From Rickettsia helvetica (lineage in GTDB: Bacteria > Pseudomonadota > Alphaproteobacteria > Rickettsiales > Rickettsiaceae): a DNA stretch of 64,000 nt. A program made the translations under genes and the position numbers. The notes under the pieces are model-generated. The model saw only the letters and a list, made by a program, of their open reading frames with translations, searched no databases and had not been told where the DNA came from. The stretch's first letter is position 1, and the number at the start of each line of letters is the position of its first letter. Below are positions 28,356-37,746 of this stretch, one piece after another. The stretch lies in the NCBI RefSeq assembly GCF_963970025.1, contig NZ_OZ018776.1, positions 496,001-560,000 on the forward strand, in the 5' to 3' direction.

Positions 28356-29030
28356 ATGATCAATAATATTTTTATTAAAATATTTCTAGTGTGCTTAATA
28401 TGTATATCCGCTATTTATTTTGGTTATCAATATTATCAGAATAGCAAACCGGTAATTACTATTTATCCTGATGAACTGCCTACAAAAATAAAACCGTCTA
28501 TAATAGAAAATAACCAAATAGCAGCAGTACATAGTACGATATATGAAAATCTTATTGCTAAAGATACAAATATTAAAACCGTAAAATTGCTTCCTGACCC
28601 TGAGAAACCTATGAGTATAGATTCTCGTAACCAAAGTCAAAGCGATGAATCTTTTGATGAAATATCTAACCTTATTGCATTAATAGAGCCAAATAATAAC
28701 TCCAAAAATGAAACGGATTTAAATATAATAAAGCTTGAAAAAGGAAGTAAAGATAAGTCTAATAATCCTAAAAATTGTAAAAATAATGAAAGTTATAAAG
28801 TACAACTAGGTTCGGTAAAATCTGAAGCAGAAGCAATGAAAGAAGGGGAAAGAATAAAAAAGAAATTCCCGAAAATTCTTAAAAATGTTGTTATCACAAC
28901 CAAAAAAGTTAAATATGACGACGGCAAATTTTTCTATTTAATCTTAGCCGGTGATTATGGTAGTCTTAGTCAAGCTAAAGCGGTTTGTAAGAAATTAGCT
29001 TATAACAAGCAGAGTTGTGTGTTGAAGTGA
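28356..29030 (+). CDS. SPOR-domain membrane protein
   Basis: I choose the ATG at 28356, giving 224 aa with a signal anchor (MINNIFIKIFLVCLICISAI). An upstream in-frame start at 28281 would extend into the palindromic repeat and is unlikely. A low-complexity periplasmic stretch (Asn/Lys/Ser) is followed by a C-terminal SPOR domain at about residues 147-224 (YKVQLGSVKSEAEAMKEGER, later FYLILAGDYGSLSQAKAVCK). SPOR domains bind denuded septal peptidoglycan, so a role in division or cell-wall remodelling is likely. Confidence 0.85.
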   Translation: MINNIFIKIFLVCLICISAIYFGYQYYQNSKPVITIYPDELPTKIKPSIIENNQIAAVHSTIYENLIAKDTNIKTVKLLPDPEKPMSIDSRNQSQSDESFDEISNLIALIEPNNNSKNETDLNIIKLEKGSKDKSNNPKNCKNNESYKVQLGSVKSEAEAMKEGERIKKKFPKILKNVVITTKKVKYDDGKFFYLILAGDYGSLSQAKAVCKKLAYNKQSCVLK

Positions 29031-29044
29031 TATTTGTATACTCT

Positions 29045-29181
29045 ATGTCATTCCCGCGGAAGCGGGAAGCCAGTAAAATATATAAAAACGTGTTTTATAT
29101 ATTTATTTTATTAATAGTATATAATTTTGTACCTATATTAAGGTTATTTTTTCTGGATCCCTGCTTTCATAGGGATGACAT
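29045..29181. repeat. Palindromic element, 'gtcattcccgcgg' family
   Basis: Left arm 'atgtcattcccgcggaagcg', right arm 'ggatccctgctttcataggg' ending 'atgaca'. A further fragment 'cctcgcaggaatgacatagg' follows, to about 29232. It fills the 234-bp gap before parC. Confidence 0.75.
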
Positions 29182-29264
29182 CGAATGCGTTTTCTGAACC
29201 ACTCAACAATGCCTCGCAGGAATGACATAGGAGTCATGTAACAAAAACAAATACAAAATAACTT

Positions 29265-31478
29265 ATGAAAGAAGCTAAAATAGAAAATATTGACTTTGCT
29301 AATGCATTATCGGAGCGTTATCTTGCTTATGCGTTGTCGACAATTATGTCACGTTCGCTTCCTGACGTACGTGACGGGCTCAAGCCTGTACATCGTAGAT
29401 TATTATACGCAATGCTACAGCTAAGGCTTGAGCCGAATTCCGGTTATAAGAAGTGTGCAAGGGTGGTCGGTGATGTAATAGGTAAATACCACCCGCACGG
29501 TGATGTGGCAGTGTATGATACCTTGGTACGCCTTGCTCAGCATTTTTCGTTGCGTTATCCTTTAATTGATGGACAGGGTAATTTCGGCTCTATCGACGGT
29601 GATAATGCGGCGGCTATGCGTTATACCGAATCACGTATGACGGAAATATGTACGTTATTAATGGAGGACATCGATAAAGATACGGTAGATTTTCGCCCTA
29701 CTTATGATGATTCCGATTTAGAACCGGTAATAATGCCGGCAAGTTTTCCGAATTTACTAGCTAATGGTTCTGAAGGGATAGCAGTCGGTATGGCAACCAA
29801 TATACCGCCGCATAATTTACATGAGCTTTGTGATGCTCTAATACATTTAATCGACCACCCGAAAGCTGAAATTAATGATATAATGAACTTTATCAAAGGT
29901 CCTGATTTCCCGACCGGCGGCATAATTATTGATAAAGCTGAAGTTATTAATGCTGCATATACTACTGGACGCAGTAGTCTTAGAGTGAGAAGCAGATGGG
30001 AAAAAGAGGAGCTAAGTTACGGTACATATCAGATAGTCGTAACCGAGATACCTTATCAGGTTCAGAAATCAAAACTTATAGAACAAATAGCAATATTACT
30101 AAAGGATAAAAAAATCCCGCTTGTTAGCAATATTAGAGATGAATCAACTGATATTATTAGATTAATTATCGAACCTAGAGATCGTAGTTGTGATCCGCAA
30201 ATAGTTATGGAATCTCTATTTAAGCTAACGAATTTAGAAAGCCGCATTCAGCTAAATATGAATGTAATCGGCAGTAATAACGTGCCGGGAGTAATGAATA
30301 TTTTAGAGATTTTACAAGAGTTTCTAGATCATAGACAAAATATTGTTACTCGCAGATCAACATATCTTTTGAATAAAATCAAGCATCGTTTAGAAATTCT
30401 AGAAGGGCTTAGGATAGCTTATCTAAATCTTGATGAAATCATTAAAATTATTCGTGAAGAGGATGAGCCGAAAGCGATAATGATGGAGCGGTTTAAACTA
30501 ACCGAAATACAAGTAGAAGCAATATTAAATACTCGTCTTCGCTCGTTACGCAAACTTGAAGAGCAGGAAATGATTAATGAGCATAGTAATTTGCAGAAGC
30601 AACAAGCTATATTAGAAGAGATTTTAAATAATCCTAAAGAACTATGGAAAATAGTTAAAAAAGAAATCAAAGCAGTACAAACGAAATTCGGATTAAATAC
30701 AGTAATAGGAGCTAGACGTACAAGCTTTGAAGAAGTAACGCTTACGAATCAAGTAGTTGATATAACGGCTTTCATTACTAAAGAACCGATTACTATTATC
30801 TGCTCAAAAATGGGGTGGGCACGTTCGTTAAAAGGTCATAACACCGATTTATCGACTATTAAATATAAAGAAGGTGATGCAGAAAAATTTATTTTAGAAG
30901 CTTACACGACTGATAAAGTATTAATAGTTAGTTCAGAAGGGAGGTTTTTTACATTACTTGCTGATAATATTTCCAAAGGTAAAGGAACGGGAGAATCTAT
31001 AAAGCTACTTGTAGATATAGGGAATAATGATATTACTAATATTTTAGTCTATAAGCCTGATCAGCTTTTATTACTTGCAAGTAGCATAGGTAAGGGTTTT
31101 TTAGTTAATTCAAACGAAGTAATGGCTCAAACAAAAACAGGAAAGCAAATTATGAATGTACCGGATGGTCATGCATGTATAGCTTGTTTACCTGTAAACG
31201 GGGATAGTATTGCTTGTATCGGTGAAAGCCGTAAATTACTGGTATTTAATGTAGATGAAATACCTGAAATGAAAAAAGGGCAAGGTGTAACGCTGCAAAA
31301 ATTTAAGAATGCAAAACTTTTAGATATTAAAATATTTAATAAAGAAGATGGCTTAGGCTGGAATAACAATGGAAAAGTAAAGCTCGAGAAAAATATTATT
31401 GCATTTTTAGGAAAAAGAGGTAGTACCGGTAAATTACCTCCTATGGGTTTCCCAAAAAATAATAGATTTTCATCATAA
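29265..31478 (+). CDS. parC: DNA topoisomerase IV subunit A
   Basis: This 737-aa protein has the catalytic tyrosine Y120 in DNAAAMRYTESRM, the quinolone-region pattern VIGKYHPHGDVAVYDTL at residues 71-87, and the ParC-sized C-terminal DNA-wrapping domain, shorter than in GyrA. It decatenates daughter chromosomes with ParE. It is a single gene here, with an intrinsic terminator-like hairpin downstream. Confidence 0.97.
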   Translation: MKEAKIENIDFANALSERYLAYALSTIMSRSLPDVRDGLKPVHRRLLYAMLQLRLEPNSGYKKCARVVGDVIGKYHPHGDVAVYDTLVRLAQHFSLRYPLIDGQGNFGSIDGDNAAAMRYTESRMTEICTLLMEDIDKDTVDFRPTYDDSDLEPVIMPASFPNLLANGSEGIAVGMATNIPPHNLHELCDALIHLIDHPKAEINDIMNFIKGPDFPTGGIIIDKAEVINAAYTTGRSSLRVRSRWEKEELSYGTYQIVVTEIPYQVQKSKLIEQIAILLKDKKIPLVSNIRDESTDIIRLIIEPRDRSCDPQIVMESLFKLTNLESRIQLNMNVIGSNNVPGVMNILEILQEFLDHRQNIVTRRSTYLLNKIKHRLEILEGLRIAYLNLDEIIKIIREEDEPKAIMMERFKLTEIQVEAILNTRLRSLRKLEEQEMINEHSNLQKQQAILEEILNNPKELWKIVKKEIKAVQTKFGLNTVIGARRTSFEEVTLTNQVVDITAFITKEPITIICSKMGWARSLKGHNTDLSTIKYKEGDAEKFILEAYTTDKVLIVSSEGRFFTLLADNISKGKGTGESIKLLVDIGNNDITNILVYKPDQLLLLASSIGKGFLVNSNEVMAQTKTGKQIMNVPDGHACIACLPVNGDSIACIGESRKLLVFNVDEIPEMKKGQGVTLQKFKNAKLLDIKIFNKEDGLGWNNNGKVKLEKNIIAFLGKRGSTGKLPPMGFPKNNRFSS

Positions 31479-31531
31479 TTATAATAAAGATTGAATATAT
31501 ACAAAAAAAACAGCATATTTTATATGGTTTG

Positions 31532-31566
31532 ATACAAGCGAATTTGTAAATAATTCGCTTGTATCG
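31532..31566 (+). terminator. Hairpin after parC
   Basis: 'gatacaagcgaatt' and 'aattcgcttgtatc' form a 14-bp perfect stem with a short loop, 54 bp after the parC stop. A T-rich stretch follows but not immediately. Confidence 0.7.
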
Positions 31567-31738
31567 TCCTATTATTAAAAGTTTTTATAGGCTTTTAAAT
31601 TCATCTTGCCTATTTAAAATTAATAGATGTTACTATCTCCTACTCCTATAACATCAACTTGATCATCCTGATGACCTTCCTCTAACTGATAATATGTAAA
31701 ATCTTCATTATTATTACTGAAAAGGTTATAAACACCAG

Positions 31739-32301
31739 TTAAGAGCTATTACTATCTTTGAAAAATTGAATTATAGTAGAACAATCCTCTTTAATTGTAT
31801 CTATTAAAGGTTCTCCGATAGCAGTAGCAGCTGCCATAAGTGCTGGTACCTTTATTGCATCAAATTTGCTTATAACGTGGTTGGGGCTTGAAATTTTTTT
31901 TAAGGTAAAACCTATACTCATTAAATGAGGGATTGCAGTAATATATTTATCTATAATATTACTTGTTTCCATCATGTTTTTAAATACATTTAATATAGGA
32001 GAGAAAAAATTTTCATTGTTTTCTGACGCGGGTTTTTCTATGTTCTGAGTTACATCTATCTTTAGAGAACTATACTGTTTCATATTAAAAAACTTCAATG
32101 CTGCCTCAAAATCACCGTCTTTTGTATAGACTTTCTGAATATTTAAAGCATGTAATATTGTAAATATTTTTTTAAGTTGGAACTAGAAACAAAATTATAT
32201 GCATCTTTAAATAATAATTTAGAAGCGGTTGCATACCTTGTAACTGCTTTTAATCCATTTATAAAGGAATATCCTGAGCTTGTAAATTGAGCATGATTCA
32301 T
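31739..32301 (-). pseudogene. Frameshifted hypothetical gene
   Basis: The original start appears to be the ATG at 32301 (MNHAQFTSSGYSFINGLKAV...). The frame is lost at a run of seven A's near 32175. It resumes as KIFTILHALNIQKVYTKDGD and runs on through FFNMKQYSS to the stop at 31739. Translating only the second half from the ATG at 32098 gives 119 residues. No domain is recognised; a weakly hydrophobic stretch (KVPALMAAATAIGEPLI) lies near the end. A perfect inverted repeat sits just upstream (32344-32386). It may be one indel from function or recently lost. Confidence 0.6.
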
Positions 32302-32343
32302 AGTGTTACTCCTATTTTAAAATAATAAAAATCATATATCACA

Positions 32344-32386
32344 TGATTACCATATATTATGGTTGCATCACAATATATGGTAATCA
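32344..32386. repeat. Perfect 15-bp inverted repeat
   Basis: 'tgattaccatatatt' and 'aatatatggtaatca' are separated by 13 bp, 43 bp upstream of the frameshifted gene's start. It could be an operator, terminator or element end. Confidence 0.6.
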
Positions 32387-32731
32387 AAGAAAGTCAATAT
32401 CTAAAAATAAAAAAAGTAAAATATATAATTTTATTTAATCAAAAGGCAGTATAGCACGAATTTTTTAGGGTTCGCCGGTACTTATGTAATTTACGCTGTG
32501 TAGGCTCAACTTTAAATTCATCTTGGCTGTAGCTTTCTGAAATATACCATTTAAGTACATGAAGTACAAAACTAAGCATAATTTGACAAGGATTAGAGAA
32601 CTGTAAGCTAATAGAATGGTTTAAAGATTTAACAGAAGAGAAAACAAGACTATTGCAACGATGGAACTATAAAGTTTATTGATAGTTCAATTAAAAAAAT
32701 GGAATAATCAAGGCATAAGATTGCTCTAAGC

Positions 32732-32836
32732 GATCCGGTACTCGAATCCTCACGTACGCTTGTGTACGGCTGTGGTTCTGTGTTCCGTGTCTCCTTTTTC
32801 AAATTCCTCCCTAAATCCTCGTTTCCGAAGAGGTCT
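32732..32836 (-). repeat. Decayed RPE-1 element
   Basis: The right end 'gtttccgaagaggtct' is the perfect RPE-1 arm seen at 6932. The interior reads the RPE-1 peptide pattern in reverse ('gtactcgaatcctcacgtac', 'gtgttccgtgtctccttttt'). The left part is shortened relative to the 144-bp copy. Confidence 0.75.
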
Positions 32837-33006
32837 AGTGATGAAATTCGTTTATTTTCATGAAGAACATAACGAGTTTGTTAGTAATTTTGTTAATTCT
32901 TACAATAATACTTATATCCGATTTTTTAGTTATAGTTCTGAACAGTTTTTAGAAAGTCCTCGATGTTATCCCTGTGAGGCTTTGTTGCGTGGAATGATTT
33001 TTCAGT

Positions 33007-33085
33007 CGTCATGCTGCGACTTGAGTGCGGTATCTAGCTTAAAATACTAATTTCTCTAGATACCGTGATCAAGCCACGGTATGAC
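33007..33085. repeat. Short palindromic element, 'gtcatgctgcgacttgag' family
   Basis: Left arm 'gtcatgctgcgacttgagtg', right arm 'gtgatcaagccacggtatga'. A degenerate relative of the element at 7786, downstream of the porin gene. Confidence 0.65.
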
Positions 33086-33123
33086 ATGGAAAATTTGACG
33101 ATGTATTTTATCTCTATAGATCA

Positions 33124-34443
33124 TTAAAATTTAAGTTTTGTACCTATAAGACCAACAGTACCTCGTGTTGTTTTACTAGGTGCTTCAGGGTAATATACAG
33201 GTTTACCTTTAGCTTGGAAATGAGAAATTTCAGCATATGGTAATAAACCAGGCATGATCTTATATTCAGTAGCGAGGCTTACAGCATCAACGGTGTTTTT
33301 ATATCTTGAAGTTTTGAGATATTCAAGACTTGTTTTTATAGGTCCTTGTCCATAAGCAACTGCTCCATTGTAATAATAGGTATCACGACCGACTTTATAA
33401 TATTCTTTAGCAGTTAAGCTTTTACCTAAATTACCGTAAGAAGCTCCACAAGAGAAATTACCATAAGTAAATACGGCTCCAAGATTATATGCTTTTAAAT
33501 TAGAAAGCTTATAAGTATTTAATACTTCTACTACTTTAGTTCCGTCCATTTTAGCATGAATAAGACGACGAGCAGGTTTACCGTACTCTCCGGTAACGGA
33601 TAATTTTAAGTCTGCATCTTCGCTAATTTCATGTTCATAAGTTAAGCCGGCAGAAAAAGCATCTCTAATATTCTGATTAATAGTCATAGTTTCATTATTC
33701 TCTAATTTAACCGTCTTTATTCCGGTTCTAGAAACACTAACCCCGTTTCTTCCTGACCTTTCAAGTGTTAAATTATTTATATCTTTGTTACCGCCCGTAT
33801 TAGCAGTATCGGGAGTATAAGAGATACCGGCTTGGAAGCCTTTCATTTTAGGCGTAAAAAAGTTCAATCTTCTAGCTCTCTCAGCTTTATCATTGATTTG
33901 ATCAAAATAATTCGAGTATGATTCAAGATAAAAATTAGCACTAGTATCAAAATCTGGTTTTAAGCCTTTATACCTCATATACTGACCGTCAAGTAGAGCA
34001 TATCTACACCATCCTCCAGTACCTGCAGTTACTTGACTACCGGTAATACGCAATTTAGCACTTACATCAGCAGGAGAGCCGAGTTCTACTTTACCGTAAC
34101 TAGTTTTAATAAAGATATGTGATCCATTATAACTTGTAGAGGTTTTTGCTCTTGTAGTAGGCTGAAGCACTATTTTAGCACCTGCTATTACATCATTGAT
34201 AGTTTTAGTAATAGTTGCTGCAAACGCTGCTTCCGTGTAAAACCCTAGCTTTTTCCTGTTATCAGTTACATTTTTATCAAATAAAATTAAATGATCCTGT
34301 TTAATATAACCGTTTTCAAATAAATAGAACCCTTCTAATTTTATTTCAGTATCAGAATTAGAAATAACAGGTATTGGATTTTCTTCGGCAAGACCAGCCG
34401 ATGCAAGGCAAATAATACTTGCAGCTAATAATAATTTTTTCAT
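33124..34443 (-). CDS. Outer-membrane porin (general porin family)
   Basis: This 439-aa protein has a clear signal peptide (MKKLLLAASIICLASAGLA), alternating beta-strand pattern throughout, and a C-terminal aromatic residue (GLIGTKLKF), required for beta-barrel assembly by BAM. The segment IKTSYGKVELGSPADVSAK near residue 113 resembles the constriction-loop region of Gram-negative porins. It probably forms a passive diffusion pore. A ribosome-binding 'aggga' lies a few bases before the start. Confidence 0.82.
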   Translation of the reverse strand: MKKLLLAASIICLASAGLAEENPIPVISNSDTEIKLEGFYLFENGYIKQDHLILFDKNVTDNRKKLGFYTEAAFAATITKTINDVIAGAKIVLQPTTRAKTSTSYNGSHIFIKTSYGKVELGSPADVSAKLRITGSQVTAGTGGWCRYALLDGQYMRYKGLKPDFDTSANFYLESYSNYFDQINDKAERARRLNFFTPKMKGFQAGISYTPDTANTGGNKDINNLTLERSGRNGVSVSRTGIKTVKLENNETMTINQNIRDAFSAGLTYEHEISEDADLKLSVTGEYGKPARRLIHAKMDGTKVVEVLNTYKLSNLKAYNLGAVFTYGNFSCGASYGNLGKSLTAKEYYKVGRDTYYYNGAVAYGQGPIKTSLEYLKTSRYKNTVDAVSLATEYKIMPGLLPYAEISHFQAKGKPVYYPEAPSKTTRGTVGLIGTKLKF

Positions 34444-34552
34444 TTTAATAAAGTCCCTATAAACTTAAATAATAAAATTTAATACTACAAAATAAATTTT
34501 AGTATTAATAAATATAAACCAACTACGCTAGAATATAATAATCTTTTCAGAA

Positions 34553-34583
34553 TTGACAATAAAAAACTATTTTAATTTATAAT
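34553..34583 (+). promoter_or_regulatory. Candidate promoter for dcd
   Basis: TTGACA at 34553-34558 and TATAAT at 34578-34583. The spacer is 19 bp, longer than ideal. Located about 145 bp upstream of dcd in a very AT-rich region, so chance similarity is possible. Confidence 0.35.
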
Positions 34584-34728
34584 AATTTAATTTTAAGTAT
34601 ACAATGTTGTATTATTATCATTATCATTATTCAAGTAGTCTCAGACTTATAGTTTTAAAGAAAAATTTTGTATTGTAAATAATTATGAGTTATAATCATT
34701 AGTTTATTAATTAAATTAAGTTTTGATT

Positions 34729-35295
34729 ATGGCTATAATGTCAGATAAGTGGATAAAAGAAGCTGTTATAAATCAAAGTATGATAAGGCCCTTTGCGGAA
34801 AAGCAGGTAAGAGTTCATAATAAAGAAAAGATTATTTCTTACGGCTTATCTTCTTACGGCTATGATGCTAGAGTATCTAATGAATTTAAAATATTTACCA
34901 ATATAAATTCTACTACGGTTGATCCAAAAAATTTCAGTGAATATAATTTAGTTGATAGAGAAGTAGATGTGTGTATTATTCCACCTAATAGTTTTGCCCT
35001 TGGCAGGACTATAGAATATTTTAAAATACCGCGTGATGTATTAGTTATTTGTGTCGGCAAGTCCACTTATGCAAGATGCGGTATAATAGTAAATGTGACT
35101 CCGTTAGAACCAGAATGGGAAGGACATGTAACTTTAGAGTTTTCTAATACTACTCCATTACCTGCTAAAATATATGCAAATGAAGGAGCTTGTCAGTTTT
35201 TATTTTTAAAAAGTGATCAAATTTGTGATACTTCATATGCTGATCGACAAGGAAAATATATGAAACAAGTAGGCGTAACTTTACCTTTAACATAA
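34729..35295 (+). CDS. dcd: dCTP deaminase
   Basis: The ATG at 34729 gives 188 aa (MAIMSDKWIKEAV), the usual length; a TTG at 34723 two codons upstream is unlikely to be the start. Diagnostic features are SYGLSSYGYDARVSNEFKIF, the nucleotide-binding GKSTYARCGI and the catalytic Glu in VTPLEPEWEGHVTLEFSN. The trimeric enzyme converts dCTP to dUTP, feeding dTMP synthesis. secB follows 45 bp later. Confidence 0.97.
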   Translation: MAIMSDKWIKEAVINQSMIRPFAEKQVRVHNKEKIISYGLSSYGYDARVSNEFKIFTNINSTTVDPKNFSEYNLVDREVDVCIIPPNSFALGRTIEYFKIPRDVLVICVGKSTYARCGIIVNVTPLEPEWEGHVTLEFSNTTPLPAKIYANEGACQFLFLKSDQICDTSYADRQGKYMKQVGVTLPLT

Positions 35296-35340
35296 CTTTT
35301 TTATGTAAAAAATTATATTAAATTTTTAATAAGGATTTTT

Positions 35341-35799
35341 ATGAGTACAATAAACACTGATACTAATGAGGCAATGCCGCATATTTCCGTTAATGCACAA
35401 TATATAAAAGATTTATCTCTTGAGAACCCTTCTGCCCCGTCTTCTCTTGCGGCTTTGGATCAACGCCCTCAAATTGATTTATCTCTAGATATAAATATTA
35501 CTAATTTATCGGAAGAAAATTTCTATGAAGTAGAATTAAATATCGAAGCAATCGCAAGAAATGAAAAATATAAATTATTTCAGATAGAATTAAAATATGC
35601 CGGAGTATTTAATTTAATTAATATTGATGCTGAACAACATCCGATTTTATTATCAGTTCATTGTCCGGCAATGATATTTCCATTTGCTAGAAAAATTATA
35701 GCTAGTTGTACTCAAGATGCAGGATTCCAGCCTTTAATGATTGATCCTATAGATTTTGGTGCCTTATATCATAAGAAAATGTCGGAGCATCAAAACTAA
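35341..35799 (+). CDS. secB: Protein-export chaperone SecB
   Basis: The 152-aa length is typical. The pattern ISVNAQYIKDLSLENPSAP at the N terminus and the central LSVHCPAMIFPFARKIIA with the C-terminal GFQPLMIDPIDFGALY are SecB signatures. The tetramer holds precursors unfolded and hands them to SecA. secG also occurs in this window (45683). Confidence 0.97.
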   Translation: MSTINTDTNEAMPHISVNAQYIKDLSLENPSAPSSLAALDQRPQIDLSLDINITNLSEENFYEVELNIEAIARNEKYKLFQIELKYAGVFNLINIDAEQHPILLSVHCPAMIFPFARKIIASCTQDAGFQPLMIDPIDFGALYHKKMSEHQN

Positions 35800-35957
35800 G
35801 AAAATCATTTAATTATTTAATAAATTTCGTTTTAAACGCCATGGTTTTTAAATCATAGATAGAGCTTAATAGTAAAAATTTTATCAATTTGATTAAATAT
35901 TCTTTACTTATGTAATTAATGAATGTATAAAGCACTAGATAAAAAATTATAATTTAG

Positions 35958-35981
35958 TTAACAATAATTAACTGTAATTAA
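35958..35981. promoter_or_regulatory. Three phased TTAA boxes upstream of ctrA
   Basis: TTAA occurs at 35958, 35968 and 35978, spaced exactly 10 bp apart, 43 bp before the ctrA start. CtrA in other alphaproteobacteria binds paired TTAA half-sites (with 7 bp between rather than the 6 here) and controls its own gene. In AT-rich DNA this could be chance. Confidence 0.3.
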
Positions 35982-36023
35982 ATTATAGCACAATATAAAA
36001 ATTGAATTTTATGGAGAAAAATA

Positions 36024-36737
36024 GTGAGAGTTTTGTTAATTGAAGACGAGCCGGAAATGGCTAACTTAATTGAGCTAACTTTAGCTTCAGAAGGGATAGT
36101 TTGCGATAAAGCTTCAGTTGGTGTGGAAGGTTTAAGACTTGGTAAAGTCGGTGGTTATGATCTAGTGATTTTAGACCTTATGTTACCGGATATTAATGGT
36201 TTTGAGATATTACTAAGATTGCGTGCTGCCAAAATAAAAACTCCAATCTTAATTTTATCTAACTTAACGGATACGGATCAAAAAATTACCGGTTTCTCTT
36301 CCGAAGCCGATGATTATCTAACCAAGCCGTTTGTAAGAGAGGAATTAATTGCTAGAATTAAAGCTATAGTTAGACGTTCTAAAGGGCATGCAGCATCAGT
36401 ATTTAGGTTTGATAAGGTTAGCGTAAACCTAGATACTAGAAGTGTAGAAGTTGACGGCAAAAAGGTACATTTGACGAACAAAGAATATGCTATTTTAGAG
36501 CTATTAATACTCCGAAGAGGAACTATCTTAACTAAAGAAATGTTCTTAAATCACTTATATAGTAGTGTTGACGAACCGGAAATGAAAATTATTGACGTAT
36601 TTATTTGTAAACTTCGTAAAAAGTTAAGTGATGCTGCCGGCGGTAGAGATTATATCGACACAGTATGGGGACGCGGTTATATGCTAAAAGAATATGATGA
36701 ATTACAACAAAAAGAAATTTTAGCACAAGGAGCATAA
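36024..36737 (+). CDS. ctrA: Cell-cycle response regulator CtrA
   Basis: This 237-aa OmpR-type regulator starts at GTG (36024, MRVLLIEDEPEMANLIE). The receiver domain has the phospho-acceptor D51 (LVILDLMLPD) and the Lys of LTKPF. The C-terminal winged helix-turn-helix includes EPEMKIIDVFICKLRKKL and the wing GRGYML. These features match CtrA, master regulator of the alphaproteobacterial cell cycle. The upstream TTAA boxes may allow autoregulation. queF begins 3 bp after its stop. Confidence 0.95.
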   Translation: MRVLLIEDEPEMANLIELTLASEGIVCDKASVGVEGLRLGKVGGYDLVILDLMLPDINGFEILLRLRAAKIKTPILILSNLTDTDQKITGFSSEADDYLTKPFVREELIARIKAIVRRSKGHAASVFRFDKVSVNLDTRSVEVDGKKVHLTNKEYAILELLILRRGTILTKEMFLNHLYSSVDEPEMKIIDVFICKLRKKLSDAAGGRDYIDTVWGRGYMLKEYDELQQKEILAQGA

Positions 36738-36740
36738 TTA

Positions 36741-37562
36741 ATGCCTTTATCTACTTCTTTACTTGGTAAAAAAAGTACTTATAAAGATAGTTATGATGCG
36801 ACTTTATTATTTAAAATTCCACGTATAAATAATCGAAACGAACTGGGAATAAATAGTAATAATCTTCCGTTTTACGGTGTAGATGTTTGGAATACATATG
36901 AACTATCTTGTCTTAATAAGAACGGTAAGCCATGGGTTGGAGTAGGCACTTTTTATATACCGACGGATTCTGAAAATATAGTAGAATCAAAATCATTTAA
37001 ATTATATCTAAATTCTTTTAATAACTTTGTTGTTGAATCAATAGAAGAACTAGAAAGAATTATCTTGCAGGATCTAAGTAATGTTACATACGCTAAAGTA
37101 ACAGGACGGATATGGCCTATAAATACAAAAATAGAATTTGGTGTTCCAAGCGGTAAAAATATCGATGATTTAGATATAGTATGCAATAATTACGGTCCAC
37201 CCGATAATAGTTTAATTGAGTATGAAGATGTTTTGGTAGAAGAAGAGATTAATTCTAATTTACTAAAATCAAATTGCTTAGTAACCGGTCAACCGGATTG
37301 GGGTACAATCATTATAAAATATAAAGGAAAAAAGTTAAAACATGATTATTTCCTGAAATATCTAATATCTTTTAGAAATTGTAATGAGTTTGCAGAGCAG
37401 TGTGCCGAGCGTATTTTTACAGACATTAAAAACGCTATAAATCCTGATTTTCTTTCTATTTATATAGTATATACTAGGCGTGGAGGAATTGATATTTGTC
37501 CCTGTCGTTCTACCGATAAAAGTTATACTTTACCTAGCGATAAACGACTTATTAGGCAATAA
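36741..37562 (+). CDS. queF: NADPH-dependent 7-cyano-7-deazaguanine (preQ0) reductase QueF
   Basis: This 273-aa protein is of the long, bimodular QueF type. The catalytic Cys is C179 in KSNCLVTGQPDWGT, with D186 in the same motif, and the NADPH-binding ESKSFKLYL lies at residues 82-90. It reduces preQ0 to preQ1 in queuosine biosynthesis for tRNA wobble modification. A likely queuosine-precursor transporter is encoded at 46275. It lies directly after ctrA. Confidence 0.95.
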   Translation: MPLSTSLLGKKSTYKDSYDATLLFKIPRINNRNELGINSNNLPFYGVDVWNTYELSCLNKNGKPWVGVGTFYIPTDSENIVESKSFKLYLNSFNNFVVESIEELERIILQDLSNVTYAKVTGRIWPINTKIEFGVPSGKNIDDLDIVCNNYGPPDNSLIEYEDVLVEEEINSNLLKSNCLVTGQPDWGTIIIKYKGKKLKHDYFLKYLISFRNCNEFAEQCAERIFTDIKNAINPDFLSIYIVYTRRGGIDICPCRSTDKSYTLPSDKRLIRQ

Positions 37563-37590
37563 ATCACTTTTTTAATCCATAAAAAAATCC

Positions 37591-37708
37591 GTTTGCGAGA
37601 AAATTGCATAGCAATTGACTAAGCAAGAAAGTAAAAAAATTCTGATTTACAGAATTTTTTTATTATTTTTTTTGGATTGCCACGCAGTCTATGACTCTCG
37701 CAATGACG
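37591..37708. repeat. Palindromic element, 'cgtcattgcgag' family (copy 3)
   Basis: Left arm 'gtttgcgagaaaattgcata' (slightly decayed), central hairpin 'attctgatttacagaat', right arm ending 'ctctcgcaatgacg'. It lies between queF and the dead IS110 element. Confidence 0.75.
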
Positions 37709-37746
37709 ATTAATTATCCATACAACAACGCCCTGGTGATTTATGT

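Larger units (their letters stand above)
32302..33123. other. Gene-poor 0.8-kb region with decayed fragments
   Basis: It holds an inverted repeat (32344-32386), a possible decayed coding fragment on the minus strand around 32455-32600 (reads FVLHVLKWYISESYSQDE), a short plus-strand fragment reading EWFKDLTEEKTRLLQRWNYK near 32618-32680, a decayed RPE-1 (32732-32836) and a palindromic element (33007-33085). No intact gene is present. Confidence 0.6.

Noticed and set aside
29015..29197. A 60-codon plus-strand frame before parC
   Set aside because: It is a translated palindromic element.
32760..33050. A 96-codon plus-strand frame
   Set aside because: It spans a decayed RPE-1 and another palindromic element, and no coherent protein pattern is seen.
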